This document shows positions 43,460-52,130 of a stretch of DNA of 64,000 bases, piece after piece (within the stretch, counting starts at the first letter, position 1; every line of letters begins with the position of its first letter). A program made the position numbers and the translations under genes. Origin of the DNA: Synechococcus sp. CO36386bin_29 (GTDB taxonomy: Bacteria; Cyanobacteriota; Cyanobacteriia; PCC-6307; Cyanobiaceae); NCBI GenBank assembly GCA_011523835.1, contig WTFZ01000146.1, positions 1-64,000 on the forward strand. Direction: 5' to 3'. The notes under the pieces were generated by a model. The model was not told the DNA's origin and ran no database searches. It worked only from the letters and a program-made list of their open reading frames with translations.

Positions 43460-43488
43460 GAGGTAGGTCAGCGACTTTGATCTACCTC
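43460..43488 (-). promoter_or_regulatory. Imperfect inverted repeat directly abutting the giant-gene start codon, with a TATATATAG box just upstream (43489-43497)
   Basis: mRNA sense: GCTATATATA GAGGTAGATC aaagtcgct GACCTACCTC ATG; 10-nt arms with a single A.C mismatch and 9-nt loop. Confidence 0.7.
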
Positions 43489-43710
43489 TATATATAGCTC
43501 ACATCTTCTTTGATTAATTCGCATGTATTTGATTCTTGGTCAAGCCTTTCGGATCTGACTTCTCAACTCTTCACAAGTTGCCTTTAGATTCTTGTAATCT
43601 CTCCGATACTTCTCTTTGGGCTTTGACTTGGTTAAATCTGATACAGTTTTTGTCATTCACGCTCTGACTGGTGGCTTGTAGCTGTGTTGATTTGTAGCGC
43701 TCACTTGATT

Positions 43711-44064
43711 TTATCTCTCTATCTGTGTAGTTGAATGATCCGCTTGTCTTTTGCTCTGGTTGATTATTAAGGTGTAATTCCCTGTTCTTTTAAAGATGAT
43801 CTGGGTCGTTCTATTTTCCCGTTGATAGCTCTTTTCTCTTTCGCTGGCTGGAAAGTCAAAGGCCCATCGTTTTCCCATCCAGATCTGGACGTTTCCAAAT
43901 GCTTGTCTGAATTGACAATCACCCGTTTCAGTTTTTTGCGATTTTTCCCACGATAGTGTGCAGTGCGCACTTACGATCTCAGCTCTACCTTCTTTTGATC
44001 CGACGCTTTCGAGGCTCATTGCGCTGATGATGACCGTCATCATGAGTACTGTCCATTGTTGCAT
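43711..44064 (-). CDS. Small secreted/periplasmic-type protein with N-terminal signal-like segment
   Basis: 117 aa, MQQWTVLMMTVIISAMSLESVGSKEGRAEIVSAHCTLSWEKSQKTETGDCQFRQAFGNVQIWMGKRWAFDFPASEREKSYQR; hydrophobic N-terminus, Cys pair, AAGG ~8 nt upstream of ATG, same strand as giant gene. Confidence 0.7.
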   Translation of the reverse strand: MQQWTVLMMTVIISAMSLESVGSKEGRAEIVSAHCTLSWEKSQKTETGDCQFRQAFGNVQIWMGKRWAFDFPASEREKSYQRENRTTQIIFKRTGNYTLIINQSKRQADHSTTQIER

Positions 44065-45012
44065 TACACCTTTGTGTTGACTCGTGTCATCTTATCTTTA
44101 TTTATTTGCTCATTGATGATTGTGCTTTGACTTCTGCACTCTCCTGTGTGGTCAGTTCACCTCTTTAATCCTTGTTTCATTGTTCTTTTCTGTTGCGTTT
44201 GTCTCTTGATCTCTCAATAAATGTATGTGATTGACGATATATGTTGGCTGATTTGGGTTTGACCCGCTTTCTCGTGCTCTTGCTCTCTTGTTGTTCTGTC
44301 AATCTTTGTTTGCCAGTATTTTTCACATGTTTGATTGGCTTTTCCTTGTTTATCTCCGTCCGAATGTCACCTGCCCTAAGCTTATTCCCCTCATTGGCTG
44401 GCTTGATTCCTTGTGCTATTTGTGAGTAAAGCCCTGGAATTCTGCTCTTTTCTGTGCAGTGTTTGATTCCTCGCCAGACTTCACTGTTTTTGGCTGCTTG
44501 AGTGTTTCTGTTCGGTGGTAGTTCTTTATTGGCCTAGTCATTCTATACATCTGCTGGGTCGCTGCGCTCTTGCTCGCTAAATTGCTTTACTGATTGCTGG
44601 TACGGTCGTTGGTTGCCTTTCTTGCCCTGTTGGAGTTTGTATCTCTCTTTGGTTTGTTGGGATGTCGCATCTTTGCCCGTAGTTTGCAACCGCTGTGTTG
44701 TTCACCGCGGATCGTGTTTATCCCTTAAGTTGTGAATAGAGTTGTTTTTATTGTTTGACCGTTATCAGATCGGTCTCCTGTGTAGCCTCCTAAATTAAGT
44801 CTATTGCTGGTTTCTGTGATGTTCATGATTCTCCAGGATTGTGGTGATCGAACGGATTGATGGCTCTTTCTTTCTTTTTTTATGCGGAGCTTCCCCTCTG
44901 TTCCTCCGATCGGATTCTCTCCATGCCTTTGGCCCATCCCTGCTTGAGGCTATGACCTCGCATGTGTCTTCGTGGCAGTGTTTTTAGCGTTTGTTCTTTC
45001 TGTTGCAATCAC

Positions 45013-45171
45013 TTATGTGAGTCTTGTTTTCAAGTCGTCCAGCGCTTTGTTGATGTGTTTCATTTCTGCGTTGATGCTTGCCCGCTCTGTGATCGGAACT
45101 GCTGTTGGGTTCATCAGAATTTGTTCCAGTTCCTCGTGTCGTTGTTTCAGTAAAACTTTCATGTATTCCAT
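45013..45171 (-). CDS. Small helical hypothetical protein (52 aa; start at internal Met of the listed 82-aa ORF)
   Basis: MEYMKVLLKQRHEELEQILMNPTAVPITERASINAEMKHINKALDDLKTRLT; protein-like amphipathic helix composition, unlike the N-terminal extension. Confidence 0.5.
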   Translation of the reverse strand: MEYMKVLLKQRHEELEQILMNPTAVPITERASINAEMKHINKALDDLKTRLT

Positions 45172-45373
45172 TGAACTGAATCTTTTTAAACAGTTTCTCC
45201 GGACTTTCCCTGCCGTGCATCCCCCAAATGGGGGATTTCTCGTATCTCGTTGCTCCCTCATATCGGCGACAGCTCACGGCGCCCGTAATCCGTGTCGTGG
45301 ATGAGGCGGGGACCTTCGTCCTTTCCAGATCTTCCGCTCTATTCGCTGCGGTACTGCTTCGGTTTTTGGGTAA

Positions 45374-45447
45374 CGCCCCCTGATGGATTCGAACCATCGA
45401 CCGACTGCTTAGAAGGCAGTTGCTCTATCCAGCTGAGCTAAGGGAGC
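45374..45447 (-). tRNA. tRNA-Arg(TCT)
   Basis: GCTCCCTTAGCTCAGCTGGATAGAGCAACTGCCTTCTAAGCAGTCGGTCGATGGTTCGAATCCATCAGGGGGCG: acceptor GCTCCCT/AGGGGGC, anticodon arm ACTGC-CTTCTAA-GCAGT, T arm with GGTTCGAATCC; CCA not encoded. Confidence 0.96.
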
Positions 45448-45540
45448 TTCCTTTGACATTGTGCCAGCCAGATCAAGAGATGCATTCTTGTTCAAGCTGA
45501 CGTAGAACCTCTAAGGTTATGGGCTCTTAGGCATGCATTG

Positions 45541-46296
45541 ATGGCCGTACGTCGCCTCAGCGATAGCCAGAAGCATGAGATGGTTGCTCGTTATCGGGCC
45601 GGTGAGGCTACTGCGGCACTGGCTGAGGCTTACGCCTGCAGTGCCAATACTGTCAGCCGAACTGTCAGAAGCCTGTTGTCGCCCGACGACTACGCGACTC
45701 TTAAGTCGAGTCGCCAACAGCGTCCCTCACCCCCACTGGTTGATCCTGTGCCGGTCACCAGTGATGCAGATGTTCCAGCACCTCAGCCACTGCCTTCTGA
45801 AGTCGTCGATGCCTCCTGCGAGGAGGACTCCAGCACGCTGGCCTTGGATGATGCTGATGATTTCAACGATGAACCCGAATCCGAAGAAGTTGACGAGGAT
45901 TCCCAATCGATTGATTCCGACGCTTTCCGCGAGCTCGTACCTCTTTCTGACATCGGTGATCTCAGTGATCGCTCACGCGTGGAGCCAAAGCCACTGACAT
46001 CCGATCTGCTGCCAAGCAGTGTCTACATGCTTGTTGACAAGGTTGTCGAATTAGACGCTAGGCCCCTCAAGGAGCTTCCGGAACTGGGCCCTCTGGCTGA
46101 CTCTGAGCTGGACCGACAGGGACTCGTTCTATTTACAAGTCCTCGGTCGGCCAAACGGCAGTGTGGGCGCAGTCAACGCGTCATCAAGGTGCCAGACACC
46201 GCAGTCTTTGAGCGCACTAGCTCCTACCTGCTGGCACGCGGTATCACCAGGCTGGTCATGGAAGGAAACCTGATTGCTTTGGATGCCGTTACCTGA
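45541..46296 (+). CDS. Helix-turn-helix (transposase-like HTH) domain protein
   Basis: MAVRRLSDSQKHEMVARYRAGEATAALAEAYACSANTVSRTVRSLLSPDDYATLK; N-terminal Hin/Tnp-type HTH, long acidic linker, basic C-terminus. ATG at 45541 preferred over TTG at 45538. Confidence 0.85.
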   Translation: MAVRRLSDSQKHEMVARYRAGEATAALAEAYACSANTVSRTVRSLLSPDDYATLKSSRQQRPSPPLVDPVPVTSDADVPAPQPLPSEVVDASCEEDSSTLALDDADDFNDEPESEEVDEDSQSIDSDAFRELVPLSDIGDLSDRSRVEPKPLTSDLLPSSVYMLVDKVVELDARPLKELPELGPLADSELDRQGLVLFTSPRSAKRQCGRSQRVIKVPDTAVFERTSSYLLARGITRLVMEGNLIALDAVT

Positions 46297-46302
46297 TTCT
46301 CC

Positions 46303-46548
46303 TCATTCCTTGTGTTGATCCGGCATCAGAACGACACAGGCACAGCCGCCGCTGATTACGCCAACAACGAGAGACACTCCCACGAGAAAACCACTGGGAA
46401 GCGGCACTGAACGTGTCCCACCCAGCTGGATTTCCTGTCGGTCACGTCCGTTCTGGGCTCCCAGACACAGCATCACGAGGAGCAGCAGCCCTGCTCCGAA
46501 GCTCAGCGACATCAGGCGCAGGCGCAGCAGCAACGTTCGATCCATCAA
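46303..46548 (-). CDS. Small two-TM membrane protein
   Basis: MDRTLLLRLRLMSLSFGAGLLLLVMLCLGAQN...SGFLVGVSLVVGVISGGCACVVL; two hydrophobic segments; lies immediately after rsmI on same strand. Confidence 0.65.
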   Translation of the reverse strand: MMDRTLLLRLRLMSLSFGAGLLLLVMLCLGAQNGRDRQEIQLGGTRSVPLPSGFLVGVSLVVGVISGGCACVVLMPDQHKE

Positions 46549-46553
46549 TGAAC

Positions 46554-47417
46554 TCAGTCTGCCTGTGAGTTCTCCTGATGCATCAGGCTGTACAACCGAC
46601 GTTTTGGCAGTCCTGTTTCCATGGCAAGTCGGCGTGCTGCCTCGCTGGCGCTTGAGCCTTCCTGGATTTTGACCTGAAGTCGCCGTTGCAGCTCTGACTC
46701 GTCAGGTTCCGCATCCACTGCTCTTGGTGCTCCTCCCAGCACCACAGTGCATTCGCCTTGAGGAGCGTTCTTGCGGAAGTGCGCCAGAGCAGCTCCCAGA
46801 TTGGGGCCAACCTGTTGTTCATGCCGTTTGGTCAGTTCCCTGGCCACCTGCACAGGACGCTCAGCACCGCAGTGCTTTTCGAGGTCCTCCAGCAGGGTCA
46901 GCAAGCGATGGGGTGCTTCATAGATCACGGTGGTGCGGGTCTCGCACACGATCTGAGCCATCCGTTCCCGACGTCCACGTCCCTTCGCGGGCAGGAACCC
47001 CTCGAAGCAGAAACGATCGCTCGGTAATCCGCTGCTCACCAGAGCCGTGGTGGCGGCACATGGACCTGGAATGCAAATCACCTCATGCCCACAACGGTGT
47101 GCTTCCGCTACAAGCTCTTCACCGGGATCACTGATTCCCGGGAGGCCCGCGTCGCTGATCACAGCAACACTCCGTGGTTCCCCCAGCAACTCCATCAGCT
47201 GTGGCAACCGTGTCCGGATGTTGTGTCGATGAAACGACAGACGGCGGCCGCGGGCTTGAAGATCGCTGAGGAGTTGACCGCTGTGGCGTGTGTCTTCGCA
47301 GGCGATCACATCAACAGCCGCCAACACGTTGCGTGCCCGCGGAGAGAGATCGCCGAGATGCCCGATCGGTGTGCCCACCAGATAAAGCGTTCCTGCGGCC
47401 GGCTCCTGTCGCTGCAT
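46554..47417 (-). CDS. rsmI: 16S rRNA (cytidine(1402)-2'-O)-methyltransferase
   Basis: GTLYLVGTPIGHLGDLSPRARNVLAAVDVIACEDTRHSGQLL...ISDAGLPGISDPGEELV...VIYEAPHRLLTLLEDL; start at M40 of the listed ORF. Confidence 0.95.
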   Translation of the reverse strand: MQRQEPAAGTLYLVGTPIGHLGDLSPRARNVLAAVDVIACEDTRHSGQLLSDLQARGRRLSFHRHNIRTRLPQLMELLGEPRSVAVISDAGLPGISDPGEELVAEAHRCGHEVICIPGPCAATTALVSSGLPSDRFCFEGFLPAKGRGRRERMAQIVCETRTTVIYEAPHRLLTLLEDLEKHCGAERPVQVARELTKRHEQQVGPNLGAALAHFRKNAPQGECTVVLGGAPRAVDAEPDESELQRRLQVKIQEGSSASEAARRLAMETGLPKRRLYSLMHQENSQAD

Positions 47418-47421
47418 CACA

Positions 47422-48360
47422 ATGGCCCCTCCCCAACTGATTCTGATGCCCAGCTCTGCTGTTTTGCCCGTTGGCGTCGCGCTCGATGGTCTGTTGACGG
47501 AACTTCGGCGGCTCAGCTGGGGTGCTGCTGACATCCTGCGCGCCTATGCCCGTGGTGAACAGCCCCCCTTTGGCTTTCCTTCAGCGCTGAGTGTGGATGA
47601 CGGCGGAGAGGGGCCGGTTTCTGCTGCGGACCTCGCGGTGAATCGCTGGCTGCTGGATGGTCTGGCCGAGAGCTTCCCTGACGTTGACTGGACGCTCCTC
47701 AGTGAGGAGACCGCCAAGGAACAGCTCACGGAGGGACAACCTTTGCCTGGAGATTGGCTGTGGATACTTGATCCACTGGATGGCACCAAGGATTTTCTTC
47801 AGGGCACTGGCGAATACGCCGTTCATCTGGCTCTGGTTCGTGGCCGGCGTCCGGTGCTTGGTGTGGTGCTTTTGCCGGAGGCCGATGAGCTCTGGATCGG
47901 TGTTGTGGGAGAAGAGGCCTGGTGCGAAGACCGTCAGGGTGCTCGTTCACCCGTGCGCTTCAGTGAGCGCTCCGAGCTGGCAGATCTGATTCTCGTGGCC
48001 AGTCGCAGCCATCGGGATGACCGCTTGGAGCAACTGATTGCCGCTCTGGAAATCGGCGGGTCGAAAGCTGTGGGAAGCGTCGGCTGCAAGGTGGCCACGA
48101 TTCTGCGCGGCGAGACTGACCTCTATGTGTCGCTCTCTGGTCGCAGTGCTCCCAAGGACTGGGACATGGCCGCGCCGGAGGCCGTGCTGCTCGCGGCCGG
48201 AGGTCGTTTCACCCATGCGGATCTGACCGATCTCACCTACAACACCGGCGACGTGCGCCAGGCCGGTTGTCTCATCGCCAGCCATGGAAAAGCCCACGTC
48301 GCGCTCGGTGAGCGGGCGACGCGGGCCATGGCGGACATCGATCCAGGCTTCGCCGTCTGA
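47422..48360 (+). CDS. cysQ: 3'(2'),5'-bisphosphate nucleotidase / inositol monophosphatase family
   Basis: LLSEETAKE...DWLWILDPLDGTKDFLQGTGEYAVHLALVRGRRPVLGVV...GSVGCKVATILRGETDLYVSLSGRSAPKDWDMAAPEAVLLAAGG. Confidence 0.9.
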   Translation: MAPPQLILMPSSAVLPVGVALDGLLTELRRLSWGAADILRAYARGEQPPFGFPSALSVDDGGEGPVSAADLAVNRWLLDGLAESFPDVDWTLLSEETAKEQLTEGQPLPGDWLWILDPLDGTKDFLQGTGEYAVHLALVRGRRPVLGVVLLPEADELWIGVVGEEAWCEDRQGARSPVRFSERSELADLILVASRSHRDDRLEQLIAALEIGGSKAVGSVGCKVATILRGETDLYVSLSGRSAPKDWDMAAPEAVLLAAGGRFTHADLTDLTYNTGDVRQAGCLIASHGKAHVALGERATRAMADIDPGFAV

Positions 48361-48368
48361 TCAGACGA

Positions 48369-50534
48369 TCAGACGAGGGGGGCCACCGGGGTCGGCACCG
48401 GCTCAGCCTCCCCTGCGTCACCATTCTGGGGAACGCCCCGCAGGGTGAGGTTGATGCGGCCGCGGTTGTCGATCTCTCGGACACGAACGGTGACTTCGTC
48501 GCCCACCTTCACCACATCTTCCACTTTCTCGACGCGAGCTTCTGAGAGTTGGGAGATGTGAATCATGCCTTCCTTGCCAGGCAGGATCTCCACGAAGGCA
48601 CCGATCGGAATGATGCGGGTGATGGAACCATGGAACACCTCGCCCTCGTTGACCTTGCGGGTGAGGCCTTCGATGATCTTCTGAGCTTCCTCAGCAGCAG
48701 CACCGTCGTGGGAAGCGATGGTGACGATGCCGCTGTCCTCGATGTCGATCTTCGTGTTGGTGCGCTCAGTGATGCCTTTGATCGTGCGGCCGCCGGGGCC
48801 GATCACCGTGCCGATCAGTTCTGGGTCGATACGGAAGCTGAGCAGACGGGGAGCATGAGGTGACAGGCCCTCTCGCGGTGTGGCGATCGCCTCGAGCATT
48901 TTCTCGAGAATGTGCAAACGCGCCGGGCGAGCCTGGTTAACGGCTTCGGCAATGGTCTTCACGGCCAGACCCGTGATTTTCATGTCCATTTGCAGGGCGG
49001 TAATGCCCTTCTCTGTGCCGGCCACCTTGAAGTCCATGTCTCCGAGGAAATCCTCGATTCCCTGGATGTCCGTCAGGATCCGAACCTCGTCTCCCTCCTT
49101 GATCAGACCCATGGCGGCTCCGCTGACTGGAGCCTTGAGCGGTACGCCGGCGTCCATCAAGGAGAGCGTGCTTCCGCAAACCGAACCCATGGATGTCGAG
49201 CCGTTGGAGCTGAGCACCTCGCTCACCACTCGCACCACATACGGGAACGTGTCTTTCGCCGGCAGCACGGGGAGGATGGCGCGTTCTGCAAGGGCGCCAT
49301 GGCCGATTTCCCGTCGGCCGGGTGAGCGCATCGGTCGGGTCTCACCGACGGAGTATGGGGGGAAGTTGTAGTGATGCAGATACAGCTTCTCGGTGTTGGG
49401 ATGGAGGTCATCCATCTCCTGGGCATCACTGGGAGTGCCCAGGGTTGCGGTGGACAGCACCTGGGTGAGTCCGCGCTGAAAGAGGCCGGATCCATGCACC
49501 CGCCGCGGCAGAACCCCTGCCATGGCGCTGATGGTTCGCACCTGATCGAGGGCACGACCGTCCACGCGTTTGCCGTCCTTGACGATCTGGTCCCTCATCA
49601 GGGACTTGGTGAGGGCCTTGAAGCTGTTGGGGAGCAGCTTCGCGTTCGCGCCGACAGCCTTGCGAACGGCATCGTCTTCCTTCAAAGCAGCGATCGCTTC
49701 CGTCGCCTCTGCTTTCACCGCATCGAGCGCCTGATCACGCTCCTCCTTGGTCTGCTCAAACTTTTTGAGCACCTCACTGATGGCTTTGGTGCAGTGCTTC
49801 TTGAGGTAAGCGGGTACGGTCGTGTCTTGTTCCGGAGCTTCCGGTTTCACCTGATCGATGCCGAGATCCTTCAGCAGGCTCTGCTGGGCCTTGATCAATT
49901 CGCAGATGGCTTCGTAGCCGAAGTCGATCGCCTCGATCACATCCTGTTCCGGCAGCTGATTCGCTCCGGCTTCCACCATCACGACGCCGTCGGGTGTTCC
50001 GGCAACGATGAGGTCGAGATCGCCACGTTCGATTTCCCTGTAGCTGGGGTTCAGCACGAAGTCATCCCCCAGCAGGCCGACCCGGACCGCTGCCATCGGG
50101 CCGTTGAACGGGATCCCGGCAAGCAGTGTTGCGATCGATGCGCCCGTCACGGCCAGCACATCGGCAGGAACGCGTTCGTCCAGGGACAGGCAAGTGGCCA
50201 CCACCTGGAGGTCATCCCGCAGCCAGGATGGAAACAGCGGCCGCATCGGCCGGTCGATCAGCCTGGCGATCAGGGTGGCTCGTTCAGGTGGTCGACCTTC
50301 CCGGCGCATGTAGCTGCCTGGGATGCGTCCAGCTGCGTAGAGACGTTCCTCGTAGTCGCAGATGAGGGGGAGGAAGTCGATTCCCTCTCGGCCTGTGGAG
50401 CGTGTGGCGGTAACGAGTACGGCGGTGTCGCCGCATTCGACCAAAACTGATCCGCCCGCCTGTGGAGCGAATCGTCCGGTGGTCAGTCGTATCTCACGTC
50501 CGTCAAAGGAGATCGACTGGGTTTGTCCTTGCAC
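48369..50534 (-). CDS. pnp: Polyribonucleotide nucleotidyltransferase
   Basis: 721 aa; [44 protein letters not shown]...KH and S1 domains near the C-terminus. Confidence 0.98.
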   Translation of the reverse strand: MQGQTQSISFDGREIRLTTGRFAPQAGGSVLVECGDTAVLVTATRSTGREGIDFLPLICDYEERLYAAGRIPGSYMRREGRPPERATLIARLIDRPMRPLFPSWLRDDLQVVATCLSLDERVPADVLAVTGASIATLLAGIPFNGPMAAVRVGLLGDDFVLNPSYREIERGDLDLIVAGTPDGVVMVEAGANQLPEQDVIEAIDFGYEAICELIKAQQSLLKDLGIDQVKPEAPEQDTTVPAYLKKHCTKAISEVLKKFEQTKEERDQALDAVKAEATEAIAALKEDDAVRKAVGANAKLLPNSFKALTKSLMRDQIVKDGKRVDGRALDQVRTISAMAGVLPRRVHGSGLFQRGLTQVLSTATLGTPSDAQEMDDLHPNTEKLYLHHYNFPPYSVGETRPMRSPGRREIGHGALAERAILPVLPAKDTFPYVVRVVSEVLSSNGSTSMGSVCGSTLSLMDAGVPLKAPVSGAAMGLIKEGDEVRILTDIQGIEDFLGDMDFKVAGTEKGITALQMDMKITGLAVKTIAEAVNQARPARLHILEKMLEAIATPREGLSPHAPRLLSFRIDPELIGTVIGPGGRTIKGITERTNTKIDIEDSGIVTIASHDGAAAEEAQKIIEGLTRKVNEGEVFHGSITRIIPIGAFVEILPGKEGMIHISQLSEARVEKVEDVVKVGDEVTVRVREIDNRGRINLTLRGVPQNGDAGEAEPVPTPVAPLV

Positions 50535-50662
50535 GACTGTTTATGTCCTCTTTCATGTCACATCCTGACACTTCGTGGTTTCTGCTCACAACAAAGGGGG
50601 GATGACTGGAATTGCCTCCCCCCTCTGTAGTGCTGTTTGAAACGTTGATCAGTCGTGGGGAA

Positions 50663-50965
50663 CTACCAACTGGATTTGACGACCCCGGGCAGTTCGCCTT
50701 TGTGGGCCCGTTCGCGCAGCTGGTTGCGGCAGAGGCCGAAGTCTCTGTAAACACCACGGGGTTTGCCGGTGGCCCAGCAGCGATTACGGATCCGGTTGGG
50801 AGCACTGTTCCTCGGCAGGGCCTGGATCTTGCGATGAATCTCCAGGCGGTCCATCGGATCATCAGCTGCGTTGAACGCCGCCATCAGCGCCGCACGCTTG
50901 GCGGCGTAGCGCTCAGCCATCTTCTTGCGCTTCACGTCGCGGGCGATCATCGACTTCTTGGCCAT
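50663..50965 (-). CDS. rpsN: 30S ribosomal protein S14
   Basis: [28 protein letters not shown]...[52 protein letters not shown]. Confidence 0.98.
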   Translation of the reverse strand: MAKKSMIARDVKRKKMAERYAAKRAALMAAFNAADDPMDRLEIHRKIQALPRNSAPNRIRNRCWATGKPRGVYRDFGLCRNQLRERAHKGELPGVVKSSW

Positions 50966-51023
50966 GCAGCTGACTGGTACAGACAGACGAATTTCGAATG
51001 TTACTAGGTCGTGGTTGACCGAA

Positions 51024-52106
51024 TCAGCGAGCCATCAACTGCTGCACGGCAGGCAGCTGGCTTGTGTCCCGCACGATGAGGACAAGAGTCAGGCCCGTCA
51101 ACAGCAGAAACCCTGACTGAGCAAACGCCAACTGAAATCGTTCCGGCACAGGGCGTCCCGCGACGGCCTCGATTCCCAGCATCAGCATCTGCCATCCATC
51201 CAGCAGGGGCACCGGAAAGGCATTCAGCACAGCGAGATTGATGGAGATCAGGGCAGTAAACAGGGCCAGGCCACCGCCCCCCTGTTCACTCAGCTGAGCT
51301 CCCATCTCAACGATCTTCACCGGCCCACTGAGTTGACCTGCCGTGGACTGGAAATTGGTGATCAGCCCGGCGAAGCCACGCACGGTCTGCTGAATCAGCT
51401 GCACGAACTCCGAAACGGTGTAGCGGATCAGTTCGACAGGGCCGCTCACCGGTCGACTGGCAGCACTGAGATTCACCTGGAGTTGGGCTCCGATCCGACC
51501 TTCACCCTGTTGCTCGTCAGGACGCAAAAGGATCAGGTCGCTGCTGTCCTGGCGTTCGCGGCTCAGCGAAAGGGTCTTCTGCGGGGCAGCCTTGATCTGC
51601 CGCACCATGGACTGAACACCGTCCTGGCCGGCAGCAAGCCCTCTGTCGTTGATGGAGATGATGCGGTCTCCCGGTCGCAGTCCTGCAGCGTCCGCTGCCC
51701 CTCCGGGCTGAACGTTCACCACCATCACGCCCGGCTCGGGGTCTGCGGGCAGGCCGACCACAGCGAACTGGCCGAACAGAACCAGGAGCGCCAGCAGCAG
51801 GTTCGCCAGGATTCCTGCCGACACCACAAGGGCCTGCTGGGAGAGTGGCCGGTTGCGTTTCAGATCCGGGTCGTCAGCCGGGATGGAACTGTTTTCATCC
51901 TCATCCGGAAAGGCGACGAAGCCGCCGAGCGGGAGCATGCGGATCGCATAGGTGACACCGCGGCGCTGGCGTTTGATCAGGGCTGGTCCGAAACCGATCG
52001 AGAAGCCGCTGACACGCATCCCCAGCAGTGTGGCCGCCAAAAAGTGGCCTGCTTCATGCACTGCAATCAGCAGAGCCAGGACCGCCATCGCTGCAAACAC
52101 ATTCAT
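51024..52106 (-). CDS. rseP: Site-2 protease, M50 family zinc metalloprotease with PDZ domain
   Basis: [11 protein letters not shown] (HExxH), PDZ region [42 protein letters not shown]. Confidence 0.94.
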   Translation of the reverse strand: MNVFAAMAVLALLIAVHEAGHFLAATLLGMRVSGFSIGFGPALIKRQRRGVTYAIRMLPLGGFVAFPDEDENSSIPADDPDLKRNRPLSQQALVVSAGILANLLLALLVLFGQFAVVGLPADPEPGVMVVNVQPGGAADAAGLRPGDRIISINDRGLAAGQDGVQSMVRQIKAAPQKTLSLSRERQDSSDLILLRPDEQQGEGRIGAQLQVNLSAASRPVSGPVELIRYTVSEFVQLIQQTVRGFAGLITNFQSTAGQLSGPVKIVEMGAQLSEQGGGGLALFTALISINLAVLNAFPVPLLDGWQMLMLGIEAVAGRPVPERFQLAFAQSGFLLLTGLTLVLIVRDTSQLPAVQQLMAR

Positions 52107-52130
52107 TCAGCCGTCAATCCCGCAATCGGA

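Noticed and set aside
230-43466. Dozens of plus-strand ORFs of 60-158 aa (e.g. 39141-39617, 20403-20849, 28824-29222) and frame-shifted minus ORFs listed in the track
   Set aside because: All lie opposite or out of frame to the giant ORF. Their peptides are low-complexity shadows (Ser/Pro/Leu-rich) of the repeated sense codons, with no recognisable domains.
44241-44429. 62-aa plus ORF MLADLGLTRFLVLLLSCCSVNLCLPVFFTCLIGF as a membrane protein
   Set aside because: Hydrophobicity follows from T-rich sequence on that strand; no RBS or domain support.
44972-45304. 110-aa plus ORF MAVFLAFVLSVAITYVSLVFKSS as a membrane protein
   Set aside because: Overlaps the more protein-like minus ORF and is likely the antisense shadow in T-rich DNA.
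49371-50450. 359-aa plus ORF antisense to pnp
   Set aside because: High-GC shadow ORF opposite a strongly conserved gene; His/Gln/Gly-rich with no domain.
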